From Streptomyces pyxinae (GTDB lineage: Bacteria > Actinomycetota > Actinomycetes > Streptomycetales > Streptomycetaceae): a stretch of 64,000 nucleotides of DNA. This document shows positions 8,976 to 17,539 of this stretch, in pieces. Both the position numbers and the translations under genes were made by a program. Position 1 is the stretch's first letter, and each line of letters begins with the position of its first letter. The DNA lies in NCBI RefSeq assembly GCF_024756275.1, contig NZ_JANUGQ010000023.1, positions 47,652 through 111,651 of the forward strand. The letters are read 5' to 3'. The notes under the pieces were generated by a model. The model worked only from the letters and a program-made list of their open reading frames with translations. It searched no databases and had not been told where the DNA came from.

Positions 8976-9351
8976 GCCGGGCGTGCCCCGGGTAACGGCC
9001 CGGAGCCGGCGGCGGGCGGGGCGAGGGACGAGGGGGAGCGGCCACGACGAGCACCAGGGCACGACACGCATCAGGGCACAGAGCACGACGAGCATCGGGG
9101 CACAGAGCACGACGAGCACCGGGGCACAGGGCACGACGGGCACCACGGGCGCGGCACGCGAGCGCCACGCGATCGCCGCGCCTGCGCGGAGCCGCCGGCG
9201 CGTACGCCCGGGCACGCCTGAGCGCCTCCGAGTACTCCAGGAGCACTCGTGAGCACTCCTCAGCACTCCGGAGTGCTCCCGGAGACTCCTGAAGGCTCCT
9301 GAGCAACGCCGACCACGAGCACCACGCGGAACACCGGGACGTAAGGGGAAA
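8976..9351. repeat. Intergenic tandem 24-bp repeats and CACTC inverted repeats
   Basis: Three near-identical 24-bp units (starting GGGCACAGAGCACGACGAGC) run at 9074-9097, 9098-9121 and 9122-9145, with a decayed copy just before. Further on, a 16-base palindrome AGCACTCCGGAGTGCT at 9262-9277 sits among more GAGCACTC copies (9240-9303). No frame across this stretch looks like a real gene. The palindrome may end or slow transcription before the S9 peptidase gene. Confidence 0.75.
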
Positions 9352-11346
9352 ATGTTCATGGTACCCACGGGCACCTACGGGGCCTGGCCGTCACCCATCG
9401 ACGCGGCGCTCGCCGCCGCGCACTCGGGACGCCCCGACTACGTCGGAGTCGTCGGCGACGAGGTGTGGTGGACCGAGCCGCGCCCCGCCGAGGGCGGCCG
9501 CCGGGCCCTGGTCCGCCGGCTCCCGAACGGCACCGGGGAGCCGCTGCTCCCCGCCCCCTGGGACGTACGCAGCCGGGTGATCGAGTACGGCGGGCAGCCC
9601 TGGGCCGGCGCGGTGCGCCCCGGGGAGGCCGGGCCACTGCTGGTCTTCAGCCACTTCCCCGACCAGCGGCTCTACCTCCATGAGCCGGGCGGCGACGGCG
9701 AACCCCGGCCGCTCACCCCCCTCTCCGCCACCAGCGGCGGACTGCGCTGGGCCGACCCGGTCATCCACGCCGACCGGGGCGAGGTCTGGTGCGTACTGGA
9801 GGAGTTCACCGGTGCGGGGCCGGGTGACGTACGCCGGGTCGCCGCCGCCGTACCGCTGGACGGCTCGGCCGCCGGCGACCGGGGCGCGATCCGCGAACTC
9901 ACCGACGACAGCCACCGGTTCGTCACCGGACCGCGTCTCTCGCCGGACGGCCGCCGGGCCGTCTGGCTGGCCTGGGACCACCCCCGGATGCCCTGGGACG
10001 GCACCCTGGTGCTGACCGGCGAGGTCACCGCCGAAGGACCGTTCACCGGGATCCGCCAGGTGGCCGGCGGTCCCGAGGAGTCGGTGTGCCAGGCCGACTG
10101 GGCGCCGGACGGCTCGCTGCTCTACCTCTCCGACGCCGGCGACTGGTGGGAGCCGTACCGGTTGCGCCCCGGCGCGGACGAGGCCGTCCCGCTCTGTCCG
10201 GGCCGGGCCGAGGAGTTCGGCGGCCCGCTCTGGCGGATCGGGCTCAGCTGGTTCCAGCCGCTGGCCGACGGCACCGTGGCCGTGGTCCACGGCCGGGGCG
10301 CCACCAGCCTGGGCATACTCGACCCGGAGACCGGCGAGCTGGTCGACGCCCCGGGCCCGTGGACCGAGTGGGCGCCCGGGCTCGCCGCCGACGGCACCCG
10401 GGTCGTCGGCGTGGCCGCCAGCCCGCGCAGCGCCTACGAGGTGGTGGAGCTCGACACCCGGACCGGCCGCACCCGGGTGATCGGCTCCCCGCACCGGGAC
10501 GCGGTCGACCCCGCGTACTATCCCGAACCCCACATCCGTACCTTCACCGGGCCGGACAACCGGGAGATCCACGCCCACATATACCCACCGCACAACCCCG
10601 ACCGGGTCGCCCCGGACGACGAACTGCCGCCCTATGTGGTGTGGGCGCACGGCGGCCCGACCGGCAACGCCCCGCTCGTCCTGGACCTGGGGATCGCCTA
10701 CTTCACCTCGCGCGGCATCGGAGTCGCGCAGGTCAACTACGGCGGCTCCACCGGCTACGGTCGCGCCTACCGCAACCGGCTCCGCGAGCAGTGGGGCGTG
10801 GTGGACGTGGAGGACTGCGCCGCCGTGGCGGAGGCGCTCGCCGCCGAGGGCACCGCCGACCCGGCGCGGCTCGCCGTCCGGGGTGGCAGCGCCGGGGGCT
10901 GGACCGCCGCCGCCTCCCTCGCCACCACCGGGGTCTACGCCTGCGGCACCATCTTCTTCCCGGTGCTGGACCTCGACGGCTGGGGATCGGGGGAGACCCA
11001 TGACTTCGAGTCGCGCTATCTGGAGTCGCTCATCGGGCCGTTCGAGGAGGTGCCGGGCCGCTACCGGGAACGGTCGCCGATCGAGCACGTCGACGGGATC
11101 ACCGCGCCCTTCCTGCTGCTCCAGGGGCTGGACGACGTGATCTGCCCGCCCACGCAGAGCGAGCGGTTCCTCGCCCGCACCGCCGGTCGCGGCGTCCCGC
11201 ACGCCTATCTCGCCTTCCCCGGGGAGGGTCACGGCTTCCGCAGGGCGGAGACCGTGATCCGCGCCCTGGAGGCCGAAATGGCGCTGTATGTGCAGGTGTT
11301 CGGCATCGACCGGGACGATGTGCCGCCGCTGGAGCTGCGGACATGA
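9352..11346 (+). CDS. Prolyl oligopeptidase family (S9) serine peptidase
   Basis: This 664-residue protein has an N-terminal beta-propeller and a C-terminal alpha/beta hydrolase domain. The nucleophile is Ser513 in GGSAGG, the likely acid is Asp594 or Asp595 in GLDDVICPP, and His627 lies in GEGHGF. This is the order expected for acylaminoacyl peptidase/dipeptidyl-peptidase-like S9C members. No signal peptide is present. It cuts small peptides, probably inside the cell. Its stop overlaps the ATG of the LD-carboxypeptidase gene (ATGA), so the two are coupled. The start at 9352 follows AAGGGGAAA. Confidence 0.92.
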   Translation: MFMVPTGTYGAWPSPIDAALAAAHSGRPDYVGVVGDEVWWTEPRPAEGGRRALVRRLPNGTGEPLLPAPWDVRSRVIEYGGQPWAGAVRPGEAGPLLVFSHFPDQRLYLHEPGGDGEPRPLTPLSATSGGLRWADPVIHADRGEVWCVLEEFTGAGPGDVRRVAAAVPLDGSAAGDRGAIRELTDDSHRFVTGPRLSPDGRRAVWLAWDHPRMPWDGTLVLTGEVTAEGPFTGIRQVAGGPEESVCQADWAPDGSLLYLSDAGDWWEPYRLRPGADEAVPLCPGRAEEFGGPLWRIGLSWFQPLADGTVAVVHGRGATSLGILDPETGELVDAPGPWTEWAPGLAADGTRVVGVAASPRSAYEVVELDTRTGRTRVIGSPHRDAVDPAYYPEPHIRTFTGPDNREIHAHIYPPHNPDRVAPDDELPPYVVWAHGGPTGNAPLVLDLGIAYFTSRGIGVAQVNYGGSTGYGRAYRNRLREQWGVVDVEDCAAVAEALAAEGTADPARLAVRGGSAGGWTAAASLATTGVYACGTIFFPVLDLDGWGSGETHDFESRYLESLIGPFEEVPGRYRERSPIEHVDGITAPFLLLQGLDDVICPPTQSERFLARTAGRGVPHAYLAFPGEGHGFRRAETVIRALEAEMALYVQVFGIDRDDVPPLELRT

Positions 11347-12416
11347 CCGGCACACCCGGGGCCGGGACGGGCGGGAAGCCCGGAGCCGGAGGGAGGACCG
11401 GGACCGGCGGGGCGGCCGGGGGCGGCGGAGGACCGGCCACGGCCGGCCGGTCCTCCGCCGGCCGGCCGGCCACCGGGGCGGGTGCTCCGCCGGTACACCC
11501 GGTACGCCCCCGGCGGCTGCGCCCCGGTGACCGGGTGGCCGTCGTGGCGCCCAGCGGCCCGGTGCTCCAGGAGCGGGTGTGGGCGGGCGCGGACCTGCTG
11601 CGGAGCTGGGGTCTCCAGCCGGTGGTGATGCCCCATGTGCGCGATGTGCACCCGGAGTTCGGCTATCTGGCGGGCACCGACGAGGACCGCGCCGGGGATC
11701 TCACCGCCGCCTGGTGCGACCCCTCGGTGGCGGCGGTGTTCTGTGCCCGGGGCGGCTACGGCGCCCAGCGGACGGCCGAGTTGCTCGACTGGGACGCGAT
11801 CCGGGCGGCGGGCCCCAAGGTGTTCGTCGGCTTCAGCGATGTGACCGCGCTCCATGAGGCGTTCGCCGTCCGGGCGGGGTTCGCCACCCTGCACGGGCCC
11901 ATGACCGGCACGGTCGCCTTCCTCAAGGACGGCCCCACCCAGGAGTCGTTGCGGGCCACCCTGTTCGCCCCCGAGTCGGTCCGGGTGCTCGCCCCGCCCG
12001 CCGCCCGGCCGCTGGTCCCGGGCCGGGCGCACGGGGTCACCCTGGGCGGCTGTCTGGCGCTGCTCGCCGCCGAGGCGGGCGTCCGGGGCGCCCGGGGCTC
12101 CGCCGCCGGTGGGCTGCTGTTCCTGGAGGACACCGGCGAGGAACCGTACCGGCTCGACCGGATGCTGACCCAGCTGCTGCGCTCCGGGTGGCTGGCCGGG
12201 GTGGCCGGGGTGGCGCTCGGTACCTGGGAGGGCTGCGGCGCCCACCCGGCCGTCCGGGCCACCCTGCTCGACCGGCTGGGCGGGCTCGGGGTGCCGTTGG
12301 TGGAGCACTTCGGCTTCGGCCACGGCCCGACCTCGCTCACCGTCCCGCTCGGCGTGCCCGCCACGCTCGACGCCGGCGCGGGCACCCTGACCCTGGACGG
12401 CCCGGCACTGCTCTGA
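11343..12416 (+). CDS. S66 family LD-carboxypeptidase
   Basis: This 357-residue protein is of the LdcA/MccF type, which trims the terminal D-alanine of murein tetrapeptides or detoxifies peptide antibiotics. Seen are RGGYG, then GFSDVTAL carrying the family nucleophile Ser, FLEDTGEEPYRLDRML with the Glu, and the late GFGHGP with the catalytic His. The first 55 or so residues are an unusual Gly/Pro/Thr-rich leader without a hydrophobic core. The catalytic body starts near RRLRPGDRVAVVAPSGP. The gene overlaps the S9 gene stop, and cell wall peptide recycling fits the neighbours. Confidence 0.9.
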   Translation: MTGTPGAGTGGKPGAGGRTGTGGAAGGGGGPATAGRSSAGRPATGAGAPPVHPVRPRRLRPGDRVAVVAPSGPVLQERVWAGADLLRSWGLQPVVMPHVRDVHPEFGYLAGTDEDRAGDLTAAWCDPSVAAVFCARGGYGAQRTAELLDWDAIRAAGPKVFVGFSDVTALHEAFAVRAGFATLHGPMTGTVAFLKDGPTQESLRATLFAPESVRVLAPPAARPLVPGRAHGVTLGGCLALLAAEAGVRGARGSAAGGLLFLEDTGEEPYRLDRMLTQLLRSGWLAGVAGVALGTWEGCGAHPAVRATLLDRLGGLGVPLVEHFGFGHGPTSLTVPLGVPATLDAGAGTLTLDGPALL

Positions 12417-12486
12417 CGGGCGCGCCGGACGCGCCGGCGCGGGTAAGTCCCCGGCGACCGCGGCCGATCGCATCCCCGGCTGACAG

Positions 12487-12523
12487 GTTCTTCAAGAGTT
12501 CTTCATGGGCTCCGGCCTACGGT
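12487..12523 (+). promoter_or_regulatory. Candidate OmpR-type activator site and -10 element
   Basis: The octamer GTTCTTCA occurs at 12487-12494 and again at 12498-12505, an 11-bp period. A -10 like TACGGT lies at 12518-12523, twelve bases after the second copy, and no good -35 is present. This is the geometry used by PhoB/OmpR-family activators. The leader to the lipoprotein ATG is then about 48 bases. The regulator at 19179-19880 is the obvious candidate, but this is inference. Confidence 0.5.
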
Positions 12524-12577
12524 CGGCACGCCCGCCGCACCCGCGGCCGGGCGCCGACGGGAGGAGCGGGAGAGCCG

Positions 12578-13153
12578 ATGAGGACGAACCGGGTACTGCT
12601 GGCCGCAGTGGCGCCGGTCCTGGCGATCGCACTGGCCGGTTGCGGCGGCGACGACGGCGGCGCGAAGATCCCGACGGCCGGCGGCGGCGCCTCCACGGCG
12701 GCCGGCAAGGAGGGCGGCAGGAGCGATCTCGCCGCGTATGTCGAGGGCAAGCGCGCCTGGGTGAAGTGCCTGCGTGACAACGGCGTCCAGATCGACGACC
12801 CGGACGAGAAGGGGGAGATCGATCTCGGCGACGGCGACACCGTGCGCGGCCTGAAGAAGGACCCGAAGTTCCTGGCGGCCGTCAAGAAGTGCGAGTCGGT
12901 CGACCCGCCCGCCCCCGAGGGCCTGGAGAAGTCGCTCAATCCGCTCACCCCCGAACAGATCAAGGTGCGCAGGGACTACGCCGACTGCATGCAGAAGAAC
13001 GGTGCCCCCGACTTCCCCGCGCCGGGTCCGGACGGTTACGACAGCGAGAACGCGGGTGAGTGGAACCAGAGTTCGGCCGGTGCCAAGCGCGCCGCCCGGC
13101 TGTGCGCCCCCGTCCTCGGCGTACCCGCCGTCCCGCCGTCGGCCAAGGGCTGA
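12578..13153 (+). CDS. Secreted lipoprotein of unknown function
   Basis: This 191-residue protein has a lipoprotein signal: basic start MRTNR, a hydrophobic core and the lipobox LAGC, so Cys is lipidated and the protein is anchored outside the membrane. The mature part has four more cysteines in CLRDNG, KCESV, YADCMQKNG and LCAPV contexts, a spacing seen in many streptomycete lipoproteins found next to MacB-type ABC genes. GGGAGGAG precedes the ATG. It is the first gene of the ABC export operon, 3 bases before the adaptor gene, and may sense or bind the exported compound. Confidence 0.85.
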   Translation: MRTNRVLLAAVAPVLAIALAGCGGDDGGAKIPTAGGGASTAAGKEGGRSDLAAYVEGKRAWVKCLRDNGVQIDDPDEKGEIDLGDGDTVRGLKKDPKFLAAVKKCESVDPPAPEGLEKSLNPLTPEQIKVRRDYADCMQKNGAPDFPAPGPDGYDSENAGEWNQSSAGAKRAARLCAPVLGVPAVPPSAKG

Positions 13154-13156
13154 CGG

Positions 13157-14554
13157 ATGACGGAGACGGTGAGGCGGACCGACGGAGCGGACGAGGACGC
13201 GGGCATGGGGGCGGGCGTGGGGGCCGCCGCGCCGCCCCCGCCGCGCCGCCGCCGTACGGCGCTGATCGCCTCGGCCGTGGTCGTGGTGGCCGCGGTCGCC
13301 GTCGCCGGCGCGCTGGGGCTGGGCGGTGGCGGGGACGAGGGCCCGGCCGTCCCGCCCCGGTCCGGCTCGCTCGTCCCGGTGACCCGGGAGACCCTGACCG
13401 AACGCACCACGGTGGACGGCGAACTGGGCTACGGGACGGAGCTGCCCCTGCCGGTCAAGGCGGTGGGCACCGTGACCTGGCTGCCGGAGCAGGGCAGCAC
13501 GGTGGGGCGCGGCGGCACGCTGCTGCGGGTGGACGACCGTCCGGTGATTCTCCTGTACGGCACGCTGCCGATGTACCGGGATCTGGGACCGGCTCCGCGG
13601 GAGAGCGGTTCGGACGACAAGAGCGCCGGCGGCCGGGGCACGGGCGAGAGCGGTGGACAGCGGACCGAGGGAAGCGGAAAGCCCCCGGACCCCGCGGGGA
13701 CCCCGGCGGCCGGGGGCACCGGTGACGGCGCGGGCAAGGGTGGCGGCGGGCGCACCGGTGATGGCGCGGCTACGGGTGGCGGCGCGGGTACCGGTGAGAG
13801 CGCGGGCACGGGCGACGGCGGGAGCACCGGGGCCGCCACGGCGCCGCAGGATCCGAAGGGGGCGGATGTCATGCAGTTCGAGTCGAACCTGGCGGCCCTG
13901 GGCTACACCGGCTTCACGGTGGACGAGGAGTTCACCGCCGGCACGGCCCGGGCGGTCAAGCGCTGGCAGAAGTCACTCGGTCTGCCGCAGACCGGCACGG
14001 TCGGTGCCGGAGATGTCATCTACGCGTCGGGCACGGTGCGCATCGGCCAGGCGGGCGGGCGGCCGGGGTCGGCCGTCGGTGAGAACACCCTCGGCTACAC
14101 CGGCACCTCGCGGCAGGTGATCGTCGACGCCTCGGCGGCGGACGCCGCCTGGGCCGTGCGCGGGGCGGCCGTCACGGTCGAGCTGCCCGACGGCAGGGCG
14201 GTGGAGGGCACGGTGGCGTCGATCGGCAAGCGGGCGGCGGCACCCGAGGGCGGCGGCGAAGGCGGTACGGGACAGGCCGGGGCGACCGTGCCGGTGACCG
14301 TCGCGCTCCGGGACCAGCGGGCCGCGGGGGAGCTGGAGAGCGGCCCGGTGACGGTCGAGTACGTCGGGCGTCAGGCCAGGAACGTGCTGAGTGTGCCGGT
14401 CTCCGCGCTGGTCGCGCTGGCCGAGGGCGGGCACGGCCTGGAGACGGCGGAGGGACGGTTCGTCGCCGTGCGGACCGGGCTCTTCACCGAAGGCAGGGTC
14501 GAGGTCAGCGGTCCCGCGATCCGTGAGGGCATGAAGGTGAGGATTCCGGAGTGA
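13157..14554 (+). CDS. Peptidoglycan-binding-domain efflux adaptor (MacA/HlyD-like)
   Basis: This 465-residue protein has one N-terminal membrane anchor (about residues 34-55) after a proline/arginine stretch, then an extracellular region. A peptidoglycan-binding type 1 unit is visible (VMQFESNLAALGYTGF ... GTARAVKRWQKSLGLPQTG), interrupted upstream by a Gly/Thr-rich insert of roughly 85 residues. The later part (VTVELPDGRAVEGTVASIGK, VLSVPVSALVAL) is the beta-rich membrane-fusion module. It links the ABC transporter to the cell wall. The stop overlaps the ATPase GTG start. The low-complexity insert is unusual in length. Confidence 0.85.
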   Translation: MTETVRRTDGADEDAGMGAGVGAAAPPPPRRRRTALIASAVVVVAAVAVAGALGLGGGGDEGPAVPPRSGSLVPVTRETLTERTTVDGELGYGTELPLPVKAVGTVTWLPEQGSTVGRGGTLLRVDDRPVILLYGTLPMYRDLGPAPRESGSDDKSAGGRGTGESGGQRTEGSGKPPDPAGTPAAGGTGDGAGKGGGGRTGDGAATGGGAGTGESAGTGDGGSTGAATAPQDPKGADVMQFESNLAALGYTGFTVDEEFTAGTARAVKRWQKSLGLPQTGTVGAGDVIYASGTVRIGQAGGRPGSAVGENTLGYTGTSRQVIVDASAADAAWAVRGAAVTVELPDGRAVEGTVASIGKRAAAPEGGGEGGTGQAGATVPVTVALRDQRAAGELESGPVTVEYVGRQARNVLSVPVSALVALAEGGHGLETAEGRFVAVRTGLFTEGRVEVSGPAIREGMKVRIPE

Positions 14555-15249
14555 CGGCGGTCGTGGAGTTCGACGCGGTGTCCAAGACCTATCCGGGCGG
14601 GGTGACCGCGGTGCGGGACGTGAGCATGCGCGTCGAACGGGGGGAACTGGTCGCGATCGTCGGCCCTTCCGGCTCCGGGAAGTCGAGCATGCTCAACCTC
14701 ATGGGCAGTCTCGACCGCCCCACCGCCGGCCGGGTGCTGGTCGAAGGACACGATGTGGCGGCCCTGTCGGACCGGGAGGTCTCCGCCCTGCGGGCCACCC
14801 GGATCGGCTTTGTCTTCCAGCAGTTCCACCTCGCCGTCGGCGTCCCCGTGCTCGACTCGGTGGCGGACGGCCTGCTCTACGCGGGCGTCCCGGTGCGCCG
14901 CCGCCGGGCCAGGGCGGCCGCGGCGCTGGAGCGGGTCGGGCTCAGCCACCGCGTCCACCACCTGCCGCACCAGCTCTCGGGCGGCGAGCGACAGCGCGTC
15001 GCGGTGGCCCGCGCGGTGGTCGGGGAACCGTCCGTGCTGCTGGCGGACGAGCCGACCGGAAACCTCGACTCCGTCTCGGGTGCCGCCGTGCTGACCCTGC
15101 TGCGCGAACTCAACGCCGCCGGCACGACCGTGGTCGTCATCACCCATGACCGCGCGATCGCCGCCGAGCTGCCCCGCCGCGTCGAGCTGCGCGACGGCCG
15201 TCTGGTCGCCGACACGGCGTCGGCCGCGAGGATCGGGGTGCCCCGGTGA
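14551..15249 (+). CDS. ABC transporter ATP-binding protein, MacB/LolD type
   Basis: This 232-residue ATPase has Walker A GPSGSGKSS, Q-loop FVFQQFHL, signature LSGGERQR, Walker B VLLADEPTGNLDS and the H-loop VITHD. The TGNLD sequence is typical of the LolD/MacB/FtsE group, whose partners are FtsX-like permeases. It starts with GTG inside the adaptor stop (GTGA) and its stop overlaps the permease GTG, so all three are translationally coupled. It powers export or extracellular mechanical work by the adjacent permease. Confidence 0.95.
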   Translation: MTAVVEFDAVSKTYPGGVTAVRDVSMRVERGELVAIVGPSGSGKSSMLNLMGSLDRPTAGRVLVEGHDVAALSDREVSALRATRIGFVFQQFHLAVGVPVLDSVADGLLYAGVPVRRRRARAAAALERVGLSHRVHHLPHQLSGGERQRVAVARAVVGEPSVLLADEPTGNLDSVSGAAVLTLLRELNAAGTTVVVITHDRAIAAELPRRVELRDGRLVADTASAARIGVPR

Positions 15250-16616
15250 CGGGCCGTACGGCCGGCCCGGCCGGTCCGACCGACCCGGTCGGCGGGGAGG
15301 GCCGGGCCGGCGGGGAGGTTCCGGCCGGCCAGGGCGACCGGGACCAGGCCCCGGAGGGCGTGCGGGCCTCCGCCGTGGGGCCGGCCCCGGAGGTGCCCGC
15401 CCCGGTCGGGGCGGCCGTACCGCCGCGGTCGCGGCCGCGTGCCGCCCGGCTCGGTCCTTCCGACCTCGTGCGGCTCGGCGGCACCGGGCTGCGCACCCGT
15501 CCCGTACGCGTCTTCCTCTCCGCGCTCGGCATCGCCATCGGCGTCGCGGCCATGATCGCGGTGGTCGGGATCTCCGGCTCCGGACAGGCGGAGGTGGACC
15601 GCCGGCTCGACGCGCTGGGCACCAACCTGCTGCGGGTCTCCCCGGGCAGGACCCTCGCCGGGGAGCAGGCGCGGCTTCCCCGGGAGTCCGTGCCGATGAT
15701 CCGGCGCCTTCCGCCGGTGCGGCAGGCCGCCGCCGTCGGTGAGACCGGTGCCCATGTCTACCGCAACGAGCGGATCACCGTGGGCCGCACCGGATCCCTC
15801 ACCGTGGTCGCCGCCGGAGCGGACCTGCTGCCGGCCATCGGCGGCGGGGTGCGCGCGGGCCGCTGGCTGGACTCCACGACGGAGAAGTTCCCGACCGTCG
15901 TGCTGGGGGCGACCGCCGCCCAGCGGCTCGACGTCTACACACCGGGCACCCGGCTGCGGATCGGCGGCGACTGGTTCTCGCTGATCGGCGTCCTCGATCC
16001 GGTGCCGCTCGCCCCGGAGCTGGACAGCGCGGCACTGATCGGCCGGCCGGTCGCCCAGCGGCTGCTCGGCTTCGACGGTCACCCGTCGACGGTCTATGTC
16101 CGGGCCGAGGACAGCCAGGTCGGCGCGGTGCGGTCCGTGCTCGCGGCGACGGCGTACCCGGAGAAGCCGGGCGAGGTGAAGGTCTCCCGGCCGTCCGACG
16201 CGCTCGCCGCCCGGGAGGCAACCGAGTCGGCGCTCACCGGCCTGCTGCTCGGTCTCGGCGGTGTGGCCCTGCTGGTCGGTGGCGTCGGGGTCGGGAACAC
16301 CATGGTCATCTCGGTTCTGGAGCGCCGTCCGGAGATCGGTCTGCGCCGGGCCCTGGGGGCGACCAGGGGGCAGATCCGCACCCAGTTCGTGATGGAGTCG
16401 CTGCTGCTGTCGCTCATCGGCGGGCTGGGCGGAACGGTGCTGGGGACGCTGATCACCGCGGCCTACGCCGTCAGCCGGGACTGGCCGACGGTGGTCCCGG
16501 CGTGGGCGAGCGCGGCCGGTGTCGGCTCGACCCTGGTGATCGGCATGGTCGCGGGCCTGTATCCGGCGGTCCGGGCGAGCCGGCTGTCACCGACGGAGGC
16601 GCTGGCAGGCACCTGA
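15246..16616 (+). CDS. ABC transporter permease, MacB/FtsX type
   Basis: This 456-residue permease has a long charged N-terminal stretch (about 75 residues rich in Gly, Pro, Ala), one helix (FLSALGIAIGVAAMIAVVGI), a periplasmic MacB-like domain, and three C-terminal helices. The last part shows the FtsX pattern: ERRPEIGLRRALGATRGQIRTQF, then the helix with LLSLIGGLGGTVLG and GLYPAVRASRLSPTEAL. It starts by GTGA overlap with the ATPase gene. The complex likely exports a toxic compound or works on the envelope. Confidence 0.93.
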   Translation: MTGRTAGPAGPTDPVGGEGRAGGEVPAGQGDRDQAPEGVRASAVGPAPEVPAPVGAAVPPRSRPRAARLGPSDLVRLGGTGLRTRPVRVFLSALGIAIGVAAMIAVVGISGSGQAEVDRRLDALGTNLLRVSPGRTLAGEQARLPRESVPMIRRLPPVRQAAAVGETGAHVYRNERITVGRTGSLTVVAAGADLLPAIGGGVRAGRWLDSTTEKFPTVVLGATAAQRLDVYTPGTRLRIGGDWFSLIGVLDPVPLAPELDSAALIGRPVAQRLLGFDGHPSTVYVRAEDSQVGAVRSVLAATAYPEKPGEVKVSRPSDALAAREATESALTGLLLGLGGVALLVGGVGVGNTMVISVLERRPEIGLRRALGATRGQIRTQFVMESLLLSLIGGLGGTVLGTLITAAYAVSRDWPTVVPAWASAAGVGSTLVIGMVAGLYPAVRASRLSPTEALAGT

Positions 16617-16641
16617 TCCGTTGGGGGAAAGGGAAAGGGGC

Positions 16642-16669
16642 CGGGGACGGCCCGTCCGGACCGTCCCCG
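16642..16669. terminator. Hairpin terminator between convergent genes
   Basis: A 9-bp perfect stem (CGGGGACGG at 16642-16650 with CCGTCCCCG at 16661-16669) encloses a 10-base loop. It lies between the ABC permease end and the end of the minus-strand SH3-like gene, so it can serve both. There is no U-tract, as usual in Streptomyces. Confidence 0.6.
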
Positions 16670-16721
16670 ACCGCGCGGCACGGCATCACGGTGCCACCGC
16701 GAGATGTCTCCGGAAGGAGAA

Positions 16722-17078
16722 TCAGAAGCCGCAGTACACGAGGCTGCCGCCGTTGCTCAGCAGGTCGTCGCGGATCCAGCCGGTCACACCGGTCGAGTCG
16801 TTGCGCAGGTACGTCCAGGTCTTGCCGTCGTTGCCGACGGTGTAGCAGTGGTAGTCGAGGCGCTGGGTGTTGTAGGCGATGCCGTTGCTGATACACCCGA
16901 TGCCGGAACCGCTGCGCGTGTTGGCGCCGTTGGCCCACGCGCCCCAGGCCGAACCGTCCTTGTCGGCGGCCGTCTTGCCGCACGGGGCGTGGGCGGCGGC
17001 CGGGGTGGTGGTGATCAGCGGAACGGCCAGTGCGGCCATCGCGACGGCCGGGACGATCGCTGCGAGTCGACGCTTCAT
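16722..17078 (-). CDS. Small secreted SH3-like protein
   Basis: This 118-residue protein begins with a Sec signal peptide (MKRRLAAIVPAVAMAALAVPL, cleavage likely after PAAAHA). The mature part, about 85 residues, has cysteines in APCGK, GIGCIS, DYHCYTV and VYCGF, giving likely two disulfides. A pattern like bacterial SH3 ends the protein (KTWTYLRNDSTGVTGWIRDDLLS). Such small proteins may bind cell wall. The target is unknown. It converges on the ABC operon and diverges from the kinase gene across an AT-richer spacer. Confidence 0.8.
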   Translation of the reverse strand: MKRRLAAIVPAVAMAALAVPLITTTPAAAHAPCGKTAADKDGSAWGAWANGANTRSGSGIGCISNGIAYNTQRLDYHCYTVGNDGKTWTYLRNDSTGVTGWIRDDLLSNGGSLVYCGF

Positions 17079-17539
17079 GTTGAGCCCCCAATGGTGTCGT
17101 GTCGGTCAGCGCTGCATCGAGAACCGAACGGTTCCCTCGGGGGTGTTGCAGCGGCCTCCGTACCGATGCGGTACGAGCGGCACGAGTACGATCACCCGCC
17201 GGGAAGGGTGAAGAAATAATTCCGCCGTGAAGTGACTGGATTCGATCCGTGGGCGGCTGAATTTCCCTGGGAAGGGAATTCTCTGTCGGAGATCGAAGAT
17301 CAAATAATAAGATCCGATGGAATGATCTCATCCGCTCCCTGTGGATCACGGCAGGCCATCGATCCACCGTGTCGTATTTCCTGTCATTCCGTGACCTCGA
17401 TCTTCGACCTCCGGCACCGATCTTCGACCCCGATCTCTATTTTTGATCCCTGATCCCTGATCCCTGATCCACGGGAAAACCGACCGAAGGAGCCCGCGTT
17501 GAGCACACATCTCCCGGTGACCGGGAGGGGAGGGTCCCG
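17079..17539. promoter_or_regulatory. AT-richer spacer with direct and inverted repeats
   Basis: This 461-bp stretch is visibly less GC-rich than its surroundings, above all at 17200-17480. It holds a 12-base direct repeat CGATCTTCGACC at 17398 and 17418 (20-bp period), four tandem TGATCCC units at 17444-17470, a hairpin GAATTTCC...GGGAATTC at 17259-17281, and GTGGATC/GATCCAC arms at 17341-17366. The core TCGAAGATC also occurs inverted at 17293-17301. It must carry the promoters of the SH3-like gene and the kinase. The repeats look like binding sites. Confidence 0.6.

Noticed and set aside
9040..9145. CRISPR-like array
   Set aside because: The units are directly adjacent 24-bp tandem repeats without unique spacers, and no cas genes are near.
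9071..9256. Small Cys-rich gene on the minus strand over the 24-bp repeats
   Set aside because: Its CSSC repeats are a by-product of the 24-bp DNA repeat; no ribosome site or family match was found.
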